Both the position numbers and the translations under genes were made by a program. A stretch of 64,000 nucleotides of DNA, taken from assembly GCF_036178845.1 (NCBI RefSeq), contig NZ_CP108070.1, forward strand, positions 11,594,001 to 11,658,000, in the 5' to 3' direction. The stretch comes from Streptomyces sp. NBC_00271 (lineage in GTDB: Bacteria; Actinomycetota; Actinomycetes; Streptomycetales; Streptomycetaceae). Under the pieces are notes generated by a model. It saw nothing but the letters and a program-made list of their open reading frames with translations, had not been told where the DNA came from and did no database searches. Shown here piece by piece: positions 47,663-55,876 of this stretch (positions within the stretch are counted from its first letter, which is position 1; the number at the start of each line of letters is the position of its first letter).

Positions 47663-48259
47663 TCAGCCGGGTGCCGGCCGTCGCTGGAGGGCGCCCGGCT
47701 GCCGTGCCCCGGCCCGCGCCGCCGGATACAGCCCGTCCCAGAGCGGGTCCCCGGGCGGAAACCCCAGGCAGACCAGGACGTTGACCAGCATCCCGTACGC
47801 CATGAACGTGGTGGTCTGGCCGGTGTCCGCGCCGAGCGGCCGGTGGACGGTGTCCCACAGCCGCCGCCACTCGGCCCGCACCGCCTCCCCGAACGCCGCG
47901 TCACCGTCCGCCTCGCCCGCCGCCACCGCGACATACACCTGCATCTGCATCAGCAGCCGCTCCGGCTCCTTGACGATGACGCGGGTGTACGCGTTGGCCA
48001 TGGCGCGCAGCGCCTCCTCGCCCGCCAGGCCCTCGGTGGCCTCGGTGAACAGCCGGGCGGTGTCGGCCAGGCAGCACCGCGCCGCCGCGAGGAAGAGCGC
48101 CCGCTTGCCCGCGAAGAGCCGGAAGAGGTACGGCTGCGACACCCCCGCACGCCGGGCGATGGCCTCGGTGGACGTGCCGTCGTACCCGCCCCGGGCGAAT
48201 TCGCTCACGGCCGCGCGGATGACGCTGCGGCGCCGCTCGTCTGCACTCATCCTCACCAT
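47663..48259 (-). CDS. TetR-family regulator
   Basis: The 198-residue protein has the TetR helix-turn-helix in its first 55 residues (RRSVIRAAVSEFARGGYDGT; AIARRAGVSQPYLFRLFAGK) and a C-terminal ligand domain. It is divergent from the polyketide operon starting at 48473 and convergent with the flavin monooxygenase. The palindrome at 48309-48323 in the shared upstream region may be its operator. The ATG at 48250 is a possible alternative start. Confidence 0.88.
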   Translation of the reverse strand: MVRMSADERRRSVIRAAVSEFARGGYDGTSTEAIARRAGVSQPYLFRLFAGKRALFLAAARCCLADTARLFTEATEGLAGEEALRAMANAYTRVIVKEPERLLMQMQVYVAVAAGEADGDAAFGEAVRAEWRRLWDTVHRPLGADTGQTTTFMAYGMLVNVLVCLGFPPGDPLWDGLYPAARAGARQPGALQRRPAPG

Positions 48260-48308
48260 GCCAGCACGTTAGTTGCTGATTGCCGGGCGCCGTAGTGCCG
48301 GTCCAGAC

Positions 48309-48323
48309 GCATTCAAGGAATGC
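48309..48323. promoter_or_regulatory. palindromic operator candidate
   Basis: GCATTC-AAG-GAATGC is a perfect inverted repeat midway between the TetR gene and the malonyl transferase gene. It is a candidate TetR or other dimer site controlling the operon. No experiment or second copy supports it. Confidence 0.4.
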
Positions 48324-48400
48324 GCCAGAGCCCCGTGGCAGATTCACAGAATCGAGCACCGCCAGCCGACCGCTCGATGACCTTTCTCCGGCTCTGAAAA

Positions 48401-48448
48401 CAGCTCTTCGGACAGCTCTTCCGGCAGTTTTTCCGACGGTTCTTCCGA
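48401..48448 (+). repeat. four 12-bp tandem units before the operon
   Basis: CAGCTCTTCGGA, CAGCTCTTCCGG, CAGTTTTTCCGA and CGGTTCTTCCGA follow one another directly, 25 bp before the first gene of the operon. They would lie in the 5' leader. Confidence 0.6.
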
Positions 48449-48472
48449 CAACTCAGTGAGGCAGGAACGGGG

Positions 48473-49441
48473 ATGATCGACAATCTCTTCACGATGTTTC
48501 CCGGGCAGGGCTCGCAGCGCGCGGGCATGGCCGGGCATCTGCTGCGTGACCACCCCCGCACCGCCGGACGCGTCCTGGCCCGCGCCGAGGAGGCGACCGG
48601 CCTGCCGCTGACCGCGCTGTGCAGCACCGCGCCGGAGGAGGAGCTGGCCCCGACCGAGATCGCCCAGCCCGCCATCGTCGCCACCAGCCTCGCGGTCCTT
48701 GAGGTACTGCGCGACCAGGCGGGTTTCGTGCCCGCCGTGGTGGCCGGGCACAGCCTGGGGGAGTACCCCGCGCTGGTGGCCGCCGGGGTGCTGGAGGCCG
48801 AGGCGGCGCTGCGGCTGGTACGCCGCCGGGGCGAGCTGATGGCGGGGGTCTCCCGCCGGGTCGGCGGCGCGATGACGGCCGTACTGGGCCTTGCCGCCGC
48901 CCGGATCGAGGAGATCTGCGCGGACTGCGCCCCCCTGGGCGTGGTGGAGATCGCCAACTACAACGAGCCGGGCCAGACCGTGATCTCCGGACAGCGCCCC
49001 GCGGTCGAGGAGGCCGCCCGCCGGGCACTGGCCGCGGGCGCCGAGCGGGCGGTGGCACTGAAGGTCTCCGCGCCCTTCCACTGCTCGCTGATGCGGGCGA
49101 TCGAGGACGAGTTCGCCGCCGAACTGGAGCGCGTGTGCTTCAGCGCGCCCCGGCTGCCCGTGATCAGCTCGGTGACCGGCACCCTGGTGCGCGACGGCAG
49201 CCACGCCCGCGATCTGCTGCGCCGTCAGCTGGCCGGGCCGGTGCGGTGGGTGGACGTGCTGGGCGCCGCGGCCGCGCACGCCGTGGACGGCTGCCTGGAG
49301 GTCGGCCCCGGCCGGGTGCTCAGCGGCTTCGCCAACCGCACCGGCGTCCACTCCGTGGTGCGCAGCACCCACGACGCGCGCCGGATCTTTGCACTGCTGC
49401 GCGAGCTCGGGCAGGAGCCCGCCCCTGGCGCCGCCGCCTGA
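48473..49441 (+). CDS. malonyl-CoA:ACP transacylase (FabD-like)
   Basis: The 322-residue protein has the FabD fold with FPGQGSQRAGMAGHLL at the start, the nucleophile Ser94 in VVAGHSLGEYPALVAAGVLE and His203 in VSAPFHCSLM. It loads malonyl units onto the ACP encoded next. An upstream AGGAACGGGG serves as ribosome binding site for ATG 48473. It is the first gene of the rightward polyketide operon; few type II clusters carry their own FabD, most borrow that of fatty-acid synthesis. Confidence 0.95.
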   Translation: MIDNLFTMFPGQGSQRAGMAGHLLRDHPRTAGRVLARAEEATGLPLTALCSTAPEEELAPTEIAQPAIVATSLAVLEVLRDQAGFVPAVVAGHSLGEYPALVAAGVLEAEAALRLVRRRGELMAGVSRRVGGAMTAVLGLAAARIEEICADCAPLGVVEIANYNEPGQTVISGQRPAVEEAARRALAAGAERAVALKVSAPFHCSLMRAIEDEFAAELERVCFSAPRLPVISSVTGTLVRDGSHARDLLRRQLAGPVRWVDVLGAAAAHAVDGCLEVGPGRVLSGFANRTGVHSVVRSTHDARRIFALLRELGQEPAPGAAA

Positions 49442-49481
49442 CCCGGCGCGCGGACCCGCCCCGGCCCGCACCCACCGCCCG

Positions 49482-49545
49482 CCCCCTCTCTCCCCTTCCC
49501 TTCTCTCCCTCCTCTCCCTTCTCTTCCTTTTCTTTTTCCTCTCCC
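49482..49545 (+). repeat. 64-nt uninterrupted pyrimidine tract
   Basis: Every base from 49482 to 49545 is C or T, in CTCTCCCTTC-like order, between the transacylase and ACP genes. No gene lies in 49442-49608. Such tracts can form triplex DNA and give a U/C-only leader RNA. Confidence 0.9.
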
Positions 49546-49608
49546 GTCCGTCCGGTGCGGGCCCCCGGGCCGGTACCGGCGGAACGACCCATCGAAAGGC
49601 AGCCAACG

Positions 49609-50031
49609 GTGTCCGAAACCCTGACCCCCACCTCGACCGACTACTTCTCCGCGGTCCAGGCCGCCATCGCCGACGCCCTGGGCATCGACGAGGCCGAGGC
49701 CGTGCCCGAGGCGACCCTGCTCGGGCAGCTGGGTGCCGAGTCGATCGACCTGCTCGACATCCTCTTCCGTATCGAGCGCGCCACCAAGGTGAAGATCACC
49801 GTGGCCGACATCGCCGCCCTGCTGCAGGGCGGCATCCCCGACGAGGAGTTCGGCGACGAGAACGAGGTCGTCAACGACACCGGCCTCACCCACCTGGAGA
49901 AGGTCCTGCCGCAGTTCGACCGCAGCCAGCTCAGCGAGCCGCTGACCGCCGAGGGCGTGCTGGGCCTGTTCACCGTGCAGAACCTCACCGACCTGCTGAC
50001 CGAGCGGGCCGAGGCCCAGCACACCGCCTGA
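49609..50031 (+). CDS. acyl carrier protein with long C-terminal extension
   Basis: The 140-residue protein contains one carrier domain (about residues 10-85) with the attachment Ser45 in LGQLGAESIDLLDILFRIE. It continues for 50 residues with NEVVNDTGLTHLEKVLPQFD and LTAEGVLGLFTVQNLTDL, roughly doubling normal ACP length. The extension looks helical and could be a docking part for the KS-CLF or dehydratases. GTG 49609 has GAAAGG 9 bp upstream. It should be the chain carrier of the operon, activated by one of the PPTases. Confidence 0.88.
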   Translation: MSETLTPTSTDYFSAVQAAIADALGIDEAEAVPEATLLGQLGAESIDLLDILFRIERATKVKITVADIAALLQGGIPDEEFGDENEVVNDTGLTHLEKVLPQFDRSQLSEPLTAEGVLGLFTVQNLTDLLTERAEAQHTA

Positions 50032-50166
50032 ACCCGCACCCCCTCCCCCCGGGGTCGGTGGCGGTGCGGGCCAACGGCGTCCCGCACCCCCGCCACCCCT
50101 CCCGCCCCCGCCCGCGCGGGCCCCGGCCGGCCACCGCCCCCTCGTAGCAGAAACGGGAAGAGACAG

Positions 50167-50934
50167 ATGAAGCTGAAGGACCGCACCGCCCTGGTCACCG
50201 GTGCCTCACGCGGCATCGGCCGGGCCATCGCCCTGGCCCTGGCCGAGCAGGGGGCGGCCGTCGCCGTCAACTACCGCTCCCGCCAGGAGGACGCCGCCGC
50301 GGTCGTCAAGGAGATCGAGACGGCGGGCGGCCGGGCCGCGGCCGTCGCCGCCGACGTCGCCGACCCGCAGCAGGCCGCCCGCCTGGTCCAGGAGGCCACC
50401 CGCCTCCTGGGCCCCCTCGACATCCTCGTCAACAACGCGGGCACCAGCGACGACGGCCTCATCTACGACGCGCCGCCGGACGCCTGGCTGAACGTCATGA
50501 AGACCAACTTCGGCGGCGCCTGGCACTGCACCCACGCCGTCCTGGAACAGTTCATGGCCCGCGGCGACGCCACCATCGTCAACATCTCCTCCGCGATGGG
50601 CGAACGCGGCTGGATCGGCCAGGCCAACTACTCGGCCTCCAAGGGCGCGCTGAACTCCTTCACCCGCTGCGCCGCCGTCGAACTCGCCCGCTTCGGCATA
50701 CGGGTCAACGCGGTCCTGGCCGGGTTCACCCCGACCGAACTCGTGGACGGCGTGCTGCAGCGCGACGGCGGCAAGAGCATCAAGCGGCAGATCCCGCTGC
50801 GCCGGTTCGCCACCACCGGCCAGGTCGCCGCGGCCGCGGTGTTCCTGGCCGGCCCCGACTCCGGCTACACCACCGGCGAACTGCTCTGCGTGGACGGCGG
50901 GTTCTCCGCCCAACTGGGCATCGGCCGCCCGTAA
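50167..50934 (+). CDS. 3-oxoacyl-ACP ketoreductase (FabG-like SDR)
   Basis: The 255-residue short-chain dehydrogenase has the NADPH loop TGASRGIG (residues 11-18), NNAG at 89-92 and the catalytic Ser141/142, Tyr155 and Lys159 (VNISSAMGERGWIGQANYSA). It would reduce the beta-keto group after each condensation, the first step towards double bonds. It stands between the ACP and the hot-dog gene, in the order expected for reducing type II PKSs. Confidence 0.94.
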   Translation: MKLKDRTALVTGASRGIGRAIALALAEQGAAVAVNYRSRQEDAAAVVKEIETAGGRAAAVAADVADPQQAARLVQEATRLLGPLDILVNNAGTSDDGLIYDAPPDAWLNVMKTNFGGAWHCTHAVLEQFMARGDATIVNISSAMGERGWIGQANYSASKGALNSFTRCAAVELARFGIRVNAVLAGFTPTELVDGVLQRDGGKSIKRQIPLRRFATTGQVAAAAVFLAGPDSGYTTGELLCVDGGFSAQLGIGRP

Positions 50935-50967
50935 CGGACGCGTGAGGGAACGGGAGAAGAGACGACG

Positions 50968-51420
50968 ATGCGATTCCATCTGATCGACCGGATCGAGACC
51001 TGCGCGCCCCGTGAGCACATCACCGCGCGCAAGGTCACCTCCGCCGGGGAGACCTACTGGCAGGACACCGGCGCCGGACCCGCGCTGCCCTTCGGGCTGG
51101 CCCTGGAGGCCCTGTGCCAGTCCGCCACCTGGCTGATCATGCTCTCCACCGACCACCAGCGGCGCGCCGCGCTGCTGGCGGTCGGCGAGGCCACCGCGCA
51201 CCGCCCGGTGCGCCCCGGCGAGGTGCTGCGCATGCACGCCACCGTCGAGTCGATGACCGAGGAGGCCGCCCTGCTGGACGGCACCGTCACCGTGGACGGC
51301 GAGAACGTCCTGGAGGCGAGCGGCATCCTGTGCGCGCTCATCGACGCCGAACGCCTCGACGACCCGGCCGCCACCCGGCGCATGGCGCACCAGCTGCAGG
51401 GCGGGGGGCCGGTGGGTTGA
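50968..51420 (+). CDS. FabZ-like hot-dog protein lacking the catalytic His
   Basis: The 150-residue protein aligns with FabA/FabZ-like dehydratases (FHLIDRIETCAPREHITARK; GLALEALCQSATWLIMLSTD). The HFPxxPxxPG segment that holds the active His is replaced by WQDTGAGPALP; the Glu of EALCQ is kept. In iterative systems such proteins can act as non-catalytic partners of an active dehydratase, here the one at 54067. It ends at a TGA directly before the TnpB element. Confidence 0.8.
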   Translation: MRFHLIDRIETCAPREHITARKVTSAGETYWQDTGAGPALPFGLALEALCQSATWLIMLSTDHQRRAALLAVGEATAHRPVRPGEVLRMHATVESMTEEAALLDGTVTVDGENVLEASGILCALIDAERLDDPAATRRMAHQLQGGGPVG

Positions 51421-52797
51421 CTTCGCCCCTTCCTGAAGGGAGGGGATTCTTACGGCTCGCGCCGTGAGGGTTTCTGCTTCGTTGCCGACTGCCCGTCCGG
51501 AGTACTCCGTTGAGGTCTTACGCCAGCTCCACAGACTGTCACCGCCAGCCCGGCGGCCAGAAGGTTGTGCGCCGCGTTCACGTCGCGGTCGTGGGTCACG
51601 CCGCAGTCGCACGTCCAGGTGCGGACGTGCAGCGGCATCTTGTCCTGCAGGGTGTTGCAGGAGGAGCACAGCCTGGAGGAGGGGAACCACCGGTCCACGG
51701 CGATCACTTCGCGCCCGTACCAGGCGGTCTTGTACTCCAGCATGCTCCGGAACTCGCTCCACGCCGCGTCGCTGATGGAGCGGGCGAGCCGGTGGTTTCT
51801 GACCATGTTGCGCACGGTCAGGTCCTCGATCACGATCGTTTGGTTTTCACGAACGAGCCGAGTGGTCAGCTTGTGCAGCGTGTCGCGGCGCCGGTCAGCG
51901 ATCCGGGCATGGATCTTCGCGACCTTCAGCCGGGCCTTCCTGCGGTTGGCGCCGTCGCCCCCGGCCTTGCGGGCAAGTTTGCGCTGGGCCTTGGCGAGGC
52001 GGGTGCGGTCACGGCGCTCGTGCCGGGGGTTGGCGATCTTCTCTCCGGTGGAGAGGGTCAGCAGGTGGTCCAGTCCGACATCGACACCGACAGCCTGACC
52101 GGTGGCCGGGAGCGGCTTGACGGACGGGTCGTCGCACAGCAGGGAGACGAACCAGCGGCCCGCGCTGTCCTGCGAGACCGTCACGGTGGACGGGGCCATG
52201 TCCTCGGGCAGTGGCCTCGACCACACGATGTCCAGCGGTTCGGTCATCTTCGCCAGTGTCAGTTTCCCGTCGCGGAAGCGGAATGCGCTGGAGGTGTACT
52301 CCGCACTCCTGCGCGACGTCTTGCGCGACTTGAAACGCGGGTACTTCGCCCGCTTGCCGAAGAAATGGGTGAACGCCGTCTGCAGGTGCCGCAGCGCCTG
52401 CTGGAGGGGGACCGAGGACACCTCGTTCAGGTAAGCCAGATCCTCGGTCTTCTTCCACGCCGTCAGCATCGCGGAGGTGGCGTTGTAGTTGACCCGCTCC
52501 TGCCGCGCCCACGCCTCGGTACGGGCGGCGAGCGCCATGTTGTAGACCTTCCGCACACACCCGAACGTGCGCGACAGCTCCGCTGCCTGCGCATCCGTCG
52601 GACAGAAGCGGTACTTGAACGCCCGCTTCACGTGAGTGCTCACAACTCACAAACTATCGCATCAACTCGTGACTATCCGCGGGAAGTTGGCCGCGAAGGA
52701 CGATCCGCCCTGACGGCGAATCGTCCTTCCCTGCCCTGCTCCGCAGGAGTCCGTCTCCGCTCTGAAGGGCGGAGCATCCACGGAGGGATCAGATGAC
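51421..52797 (-). mobile_element. TnpB-only element inserted within the polyketide operon
   Basis: The element lies between the hot-dog and KS genes. Its tnpB-3' end has the hairpin CCCTTCCTGAAGGG just after the hot-dog stop. Its other end carries CTCCG...CGGAG (52755-52774) and shares GGAGGGATCAGATGAC (52782-52797, complement of 41012-41027) with the truncated copy at 41012. That shared stretch includes the Shine-Dalgarno and start codon of the KS gene. No tnpA is present. The precise ends are inferred from the two copies. Confidence 0.75.
51450..52643 (-). CDS. tnpB: TnpB RNA-guided nuclease, solitary
   Basis: The 397-residue protein is a complete IS605-type TnpB: QAVGVDVGLDHLLTLS (Asp), QTIVIEDLTVRNM (Glu), VTHDRDVNAAHNLL (Asp) and a zinc ribbon starting CSSC. 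It is transcribed against the operon. A copy truncated after 40 codons sits at 41170. Being alone, it depends on a TnpA encoded elsewhere for movement. Confidence 0.92.
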   Translation of the reverse strand: MSTHVKRAFKYRFCPTDAQAAELSRTFGCVRKVYNMALAARTEAWARQERVNYNATSAMLTAWKKTEDLAYLNEVSSVPLQQALRHLQTAFTHFFGKRAKYPRFKSRKTSRRSAEYTSSAFRFRDGKLTLAKMTEPLDIVWSRPLPEDMAPSTVTVSQDSAGRWFVSLLCDDPSVKPLPATGQAVGVDVGLDHLLTLSTGEKIANPRHERRDRTRLAKAQRKLARKAGGDGANRRKARLKVAKIHARIADRRRDTLHKLTTRLVRENQTIVIEDLTVRNMVRNHRLARSISDAAWSEFRSMLEYKTAWYGREVIAVDRWFPSSRLCSSCNTLQDKMPLHVRTWTCDCGVTHDRDVNAAHNLLAAGLAVTVCGAGVRPQRSTPDGQSATKQKPSRREP

Positions 52798-54070
52798 CCG
52801 AGTAGCCATCACCGGCGTCGGCGCCGTCACCCCGCTGGGCAACGACGCCGCCGCCACCTGGCAGGGCCTGGCCGCCGGCCGCAGCGGCGTCGGGCCGCTG
52901 ACCACCTTCGACGCGGCCGGCTTCCCGGTGCGGATCGCCGCCCAGGTCAAGGACTTCGACCCGGCCGCGGCGATCCCGGCCCGCATCGGGCGCAAACACC
53001 TCTCCCGGGTGGGCCTGTTCGGTGTCGCGGCCGCCTGGGAGGCGCTGCGCTCCGCGCGGGCCGAGGACCTGGGGGAGGAGGTGTACGACTTCGGCGAGCG
53101 CGGGGTGGCGATGGGCGCGAGCGTCGGCCGCCCCGAGCTGCAGGCCCTCCTGGACGTCGGCCACCTGCGTGCCACCACCGGCCGCGCGGACGCGTTCTTG
53201 TGCCACCCGCCGGCCGTCACCCTCACCGACGACCAGAACGTGCCGCTCAGCGCGATGGCCCGGATGATGTCCGCGACCGGGCCGATGATCGGGATCTCCA
53301 CCGCCTGCTCCGGCTCCGGGCACGCCATTGGGGAGGCCTACCGCGCCATCCAGGAGGGCGACGCCCGCCTGATGGTCGCCGGCGGCTACGACTCCCTGAC
53401 CACTTGGCTCGACCTGCTCGGCTTCAGCCTGCTGGGCGCGCTGACCGACCGTCACAACGACGATCCCGAGCACGCCTCGCGGCCCTTCGACGCCGACCGC
53501 TCCGGCTTCGTGATCGGCGAGGGCGCCGTCGCCGTCGTCCTGGAAGACCTCGACGCCGCCCGCGAGCGCGGCGCGCCCGTCCTGGGCGAGGTCCTCGGCT
53601 ACGGCTCCACCCTCAACGCCTGGCGCATCACCGACTCCCCGCCGGACGGCTCCGGCGCCGTCCAGGCCATGGAGGCGGCGATCGGCGAATCCGGGCTGGG
53701 CACCGCCGGCATCGACTACGTCGTCGCGCACGGCACCAGCACCCACGGCAACGACCAGTCCGAGACGGTCGCCATCAAGAAGGTCTTCGCCGACGACGCC
53801 CGCCGTCTGGTGGTCAGCGCCCCCAAGTCGATGGCCGGCCACCTCACCTCCGCCAGCCTGGGCCTGGGCGTGCTGGCCGCGCTCGGCGCGATCCGCCACT
53901 CCCTGGTCCCGCCCACCGTCAACCTCGAGCGGCCCGACCGCGGCCTGGACCTCGACTACGTACCGCACACCGCCCGCCCGATGCCGGTGGCGGCGGCCCT
54001 GATCAACGCGTTCGCGTTCGGCGGCAGCAACACCAGCCTCGTCGTCGGCGCCCCGCGGGAGGACACATGA
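52793..54070 (+). CDS. beta-ketoacyl synthase (FabF/KS-alpha type)
   Basis: The 425-residue ketosynthase has the complete catalytic set: Cys172 in GISTACSGSGHAIGEAYRAI, His313 in VVAHGTSTHGND, Lys345 and His350 in SAPKSMAGHLTSAS. It should perform decarboxylative condensation. Its GGAGGG and ATG fall inside sequence shared with the end of the TnpB element upstream. It overlaps the following dehydratase by 4 bp, and that gene overlaps the CLF-like gene, so KS, dehydratase and CLF are co-translated. Likely working partner: the CLF-like protein at 54543. Confidence 0.94.
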   Translation: MTRVAITGVGAVTPLGNDAAATWQGLAAGRSGVGPLTTFDAAGFPVRIAAQVKDFDPAAAIPARIGRKHLSRVGLFGVAAAWEALRSARAEDLGEEVYDFGERGVAMGASVGRPELQALLDVGHLRATTGRADAFLCHPPAVTLTDDQNVPLSAMARMMSATGPMIGISTACSGSGHAIGEAYRAIQEGDARLMVAGGYDSLTTWLDLLGFSLLGALTDRHNDDPEHASRPFDADRSGFVIGEGAVAVVLEDLDAARERGAPVLGEVLGYGSTLNAWRITDSPPDGSGAVQAMEAAIGESGLGTAGIDYVVAHGTSTHGNDQSETVAIKKVFADDARRLVVSAPKSMAGHLTSASLGLGVLAALGAIRHSLVPPTVNLERPDRGLDLDYVPHTARPMPVAAALINAFAFGGSNTSLVVGAPREDT

Positions 54071-54546
54071 CCACCACCGTCCCCGCCGCGGGACCCACCC
54101 CCACCCCTGTCTCCGGCGTGGGCTCCACGACCGTCACGGCCGCCGCGGTGCCCGGCGGCGGGCTGGGCGGGTTCGACCGGCTGCTGGAGGCCGTCGTCGG
54201 CGAGCGGGCGGCGGCCGTGCGCAACGTGCCCGCCACCCTGACCTGCTTCACCGACCACTTCCCGCGCCACCCCGTGCTGCCCGGCGTGCTGCTGCTGGAG
54301 AGCATGGCCGCGCTCGCCCGTAGGGCCGCGGGCCCCGGCACCTGGCGCCTGGCCGCCGTGCGCGGCGTGCGCTTCACGCACTTCGTCGGCCCCGGCGACC
54401 AGGTCCACCTCAGCGTCGAGGTGACCGCTCACGGCCCGCACCGCACCGAGTGCCGGGCCACCGCCCGGGCCGGCGGCCGGGTGGTCGCCACCGCCCGCGT
54501 CCTGGCCCTGGTCAGCGACGAGACGACCCGGGAGGGCACAGCATGA
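54067..54546 (+). CDS. FabA/FabZ-like dehydratase
   Basis: The 159-residue hot-dog protein keeps the active pair His64 in CFTDHFPRHPVLPGVLLLES and Glu78 in the following LLLESMAAL. It should remove water from 3-hydroxyacyl-ACP to give trans double bonds. A 35-residue Thr/Pro/Ala leader precedes the domain. It may form a heterodimer with the His-less hot-dog protein at 50968. Start and stop overlap the neighbouring KS and CLF genes. Confidence 0.9.
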   Translation: MTTTVPAAGPTPTPVSGVGSTTVTAAAVPGGGLGGFDRLLEAVVGERAAAVRNVPATLTCFTDHFPRHPVLPGVLLLESMAALARRAAGPGTWRLAAVRGVRFTHFVGPGDQVHLSVEVTAHGPHRTECRATARAGGRVVATARVLALVSDETTREGTA

Positions 54547-55832
54547 GCGAGCAGCGCCGCCGCGTGATGGTCACCGGCATCGGCCTGATGACCGCGATCG
54601 GCCAGAGCGCCGCCGAGACCTGGCACAGCCTGCTGGAGGGCCGCTGCGGCATCGGACCGCTGCGCGCCTACGACCCCGCCCCGCTGCGCACCGGCATCGG
54701 CGCCGAGATCCCCTCCTTCACCCCCGCCCAGTGGGCCTCCCGCCGCACCCTGCGCATGCTGTGCCGCGGCGACCAGCTCGCCCTGGCCGGCGCCACCCTC
54801 GCCCTGCAAGACGCGGGCCTGGACGACGGGAGCGACCTGGGCCACCGCACGGGCCTGTTCCTGGGCAGCAACAAGGAAATGCCCCGCATGGACGAGCTCA
54901 TCGCCCAGCTGCAGGCCGTCCGCGCCGACGACGGCACCCCCGACCTGCACCGGCTGGGGCAGAGCGCCTCCTCGGTGATCGCCCCGCTGTTCTTCGTCGA
55001 GGGACTGCAGCCCGCCGCCGCCTTCCACATCTCCGAGAAGTACGGCATCCGCGGCGCCAACGCCTACTTCGCCGGCACCGCCGACTCCGGCGCGATGGCG
55101 ATCGGCCGGGGCATGCGCACCGTACGCCGCGGCGAGGCCGACCTCGTGCTCGCGGGCGGCTACGACGACGCCACCGGCTGGTGGGCGATGTCCAAGATGG
55201 ACGGCCTGGGCGTCCTGAGCACCCGCACCGACCTGGGCGCCGAGGCCTTCAGGCCCTTCGACCGCGACCGCTCCGGCTCGGTCTTCGGCGAGGGCGCCGC
55301 CCTCCTGGTCCTGGAGGAACGCGAACACGCCCTGGCCCGCGGCGCCCGCTGCTACGCCGAGATCACCGGCTTCGGCGCCGGCAACGACTGCGTCCGCCCG
55401 CCCAGCCCCCAGCCCCGCGCCCGCGGCCTGGCCCGTGCCATCGGCCGCGCCCTCACCGATGCCGCACGGCCCTTCCCCGACGGCAGCTACATCGCCGCGC
55501 ACGGCTGCGCCACCCTGCAGGGCGACGCCAGCGAGACCGTCGCCCTGCACGACGCCCTCGGCACGGCCGCCAAGTCCGCCCAGATCAGCAGCGTCAAACC
55601 GCAGACCGGACACCTCGTCGGCGGCGCCGGCGCACTGAACGCGGCCGTCGCCGCCCTCGCCCTGGACAGCGGCACCGTGCCCGCCACCCTCAACCTGCAC
55701 CACCCCGCCGCCGAGTGCGACCTCGACTACGTCCCCCTCACCCCCCGCCACACCCGGCCCGACAGCGCCCTGGCCCTGGCCCGCGGCCTGGAGGGCCAGG
55801 CCGTCGCCCTCGCCCTGGGACGGACCTCATGA
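54543..55832 (+). CDS. chain-length-factor-like ketosynthase (KS-beta)
   Basis: The 429-residue protein has the thiolase-like KS fold but the nucleophile position reads GTADSGAMAI, with Asp181 instead of Cys. The histidines (His320 in IAAHGCATLQGDAS; His357 in VKPQTGHLVGGAG) and Lys352 remain. Such Cys-less partners act as chain length factors in KS-CLF heterodimers; Asp here, rather than the Gln seen in aromatic PKS CLFs, fits divergent polyene systems. It is co-translated with the KS at 52793, its presumed partner. Confidence 0.85.
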   Translation: MSEQRRRVMVTGIGLMTAIGQSAAETWHSLLEGRCGIGPLRAYDPAPLRTGIGAEIPSFTPAQWASRRTLRMLCRGDQLALAGATLALQDAGLDDGSDLGHRTGLFLGSNKEMPRMDELIAQLQAVRADDGTPDLHRLGQSASSVIAPLFFVEGLQPAAAFHISEKYGIRGANAYFAGTADSGAMAIGRGMRTVRRGEADLVLAGGYDDATGWWAMSKMDGLGVLSTRTDLGAEAFRPFDRDRSGSVFGEGAALLVLEEREHALARGARCYAEITGFGAGNDCVRPPSPQPRARGLARAIGRALTDAARPFPDGSYIAAHGCATLQGDASETVALHDALGTAAKSAQISSVKPQTGHLVGGAGALNAAVAALALDSGTVPATLNLHHPAAECDLDYVPLTPRHTRPDSALALARGLEGQAVALALGRTS

Positions 55833-55876
55833 CCGGCATACCCGCAACACCCGCCCTATCCGAAAGGAGTGCGGCC

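Noticed and set aside
54731..55876. An upstream extension making the fused KS-CLF 1171 residues long
   Set aside because: The added part is an Arg/Pro-rich shadow of the CLF-like gene; the ATG at 55877 has a strong ribosome binding site.
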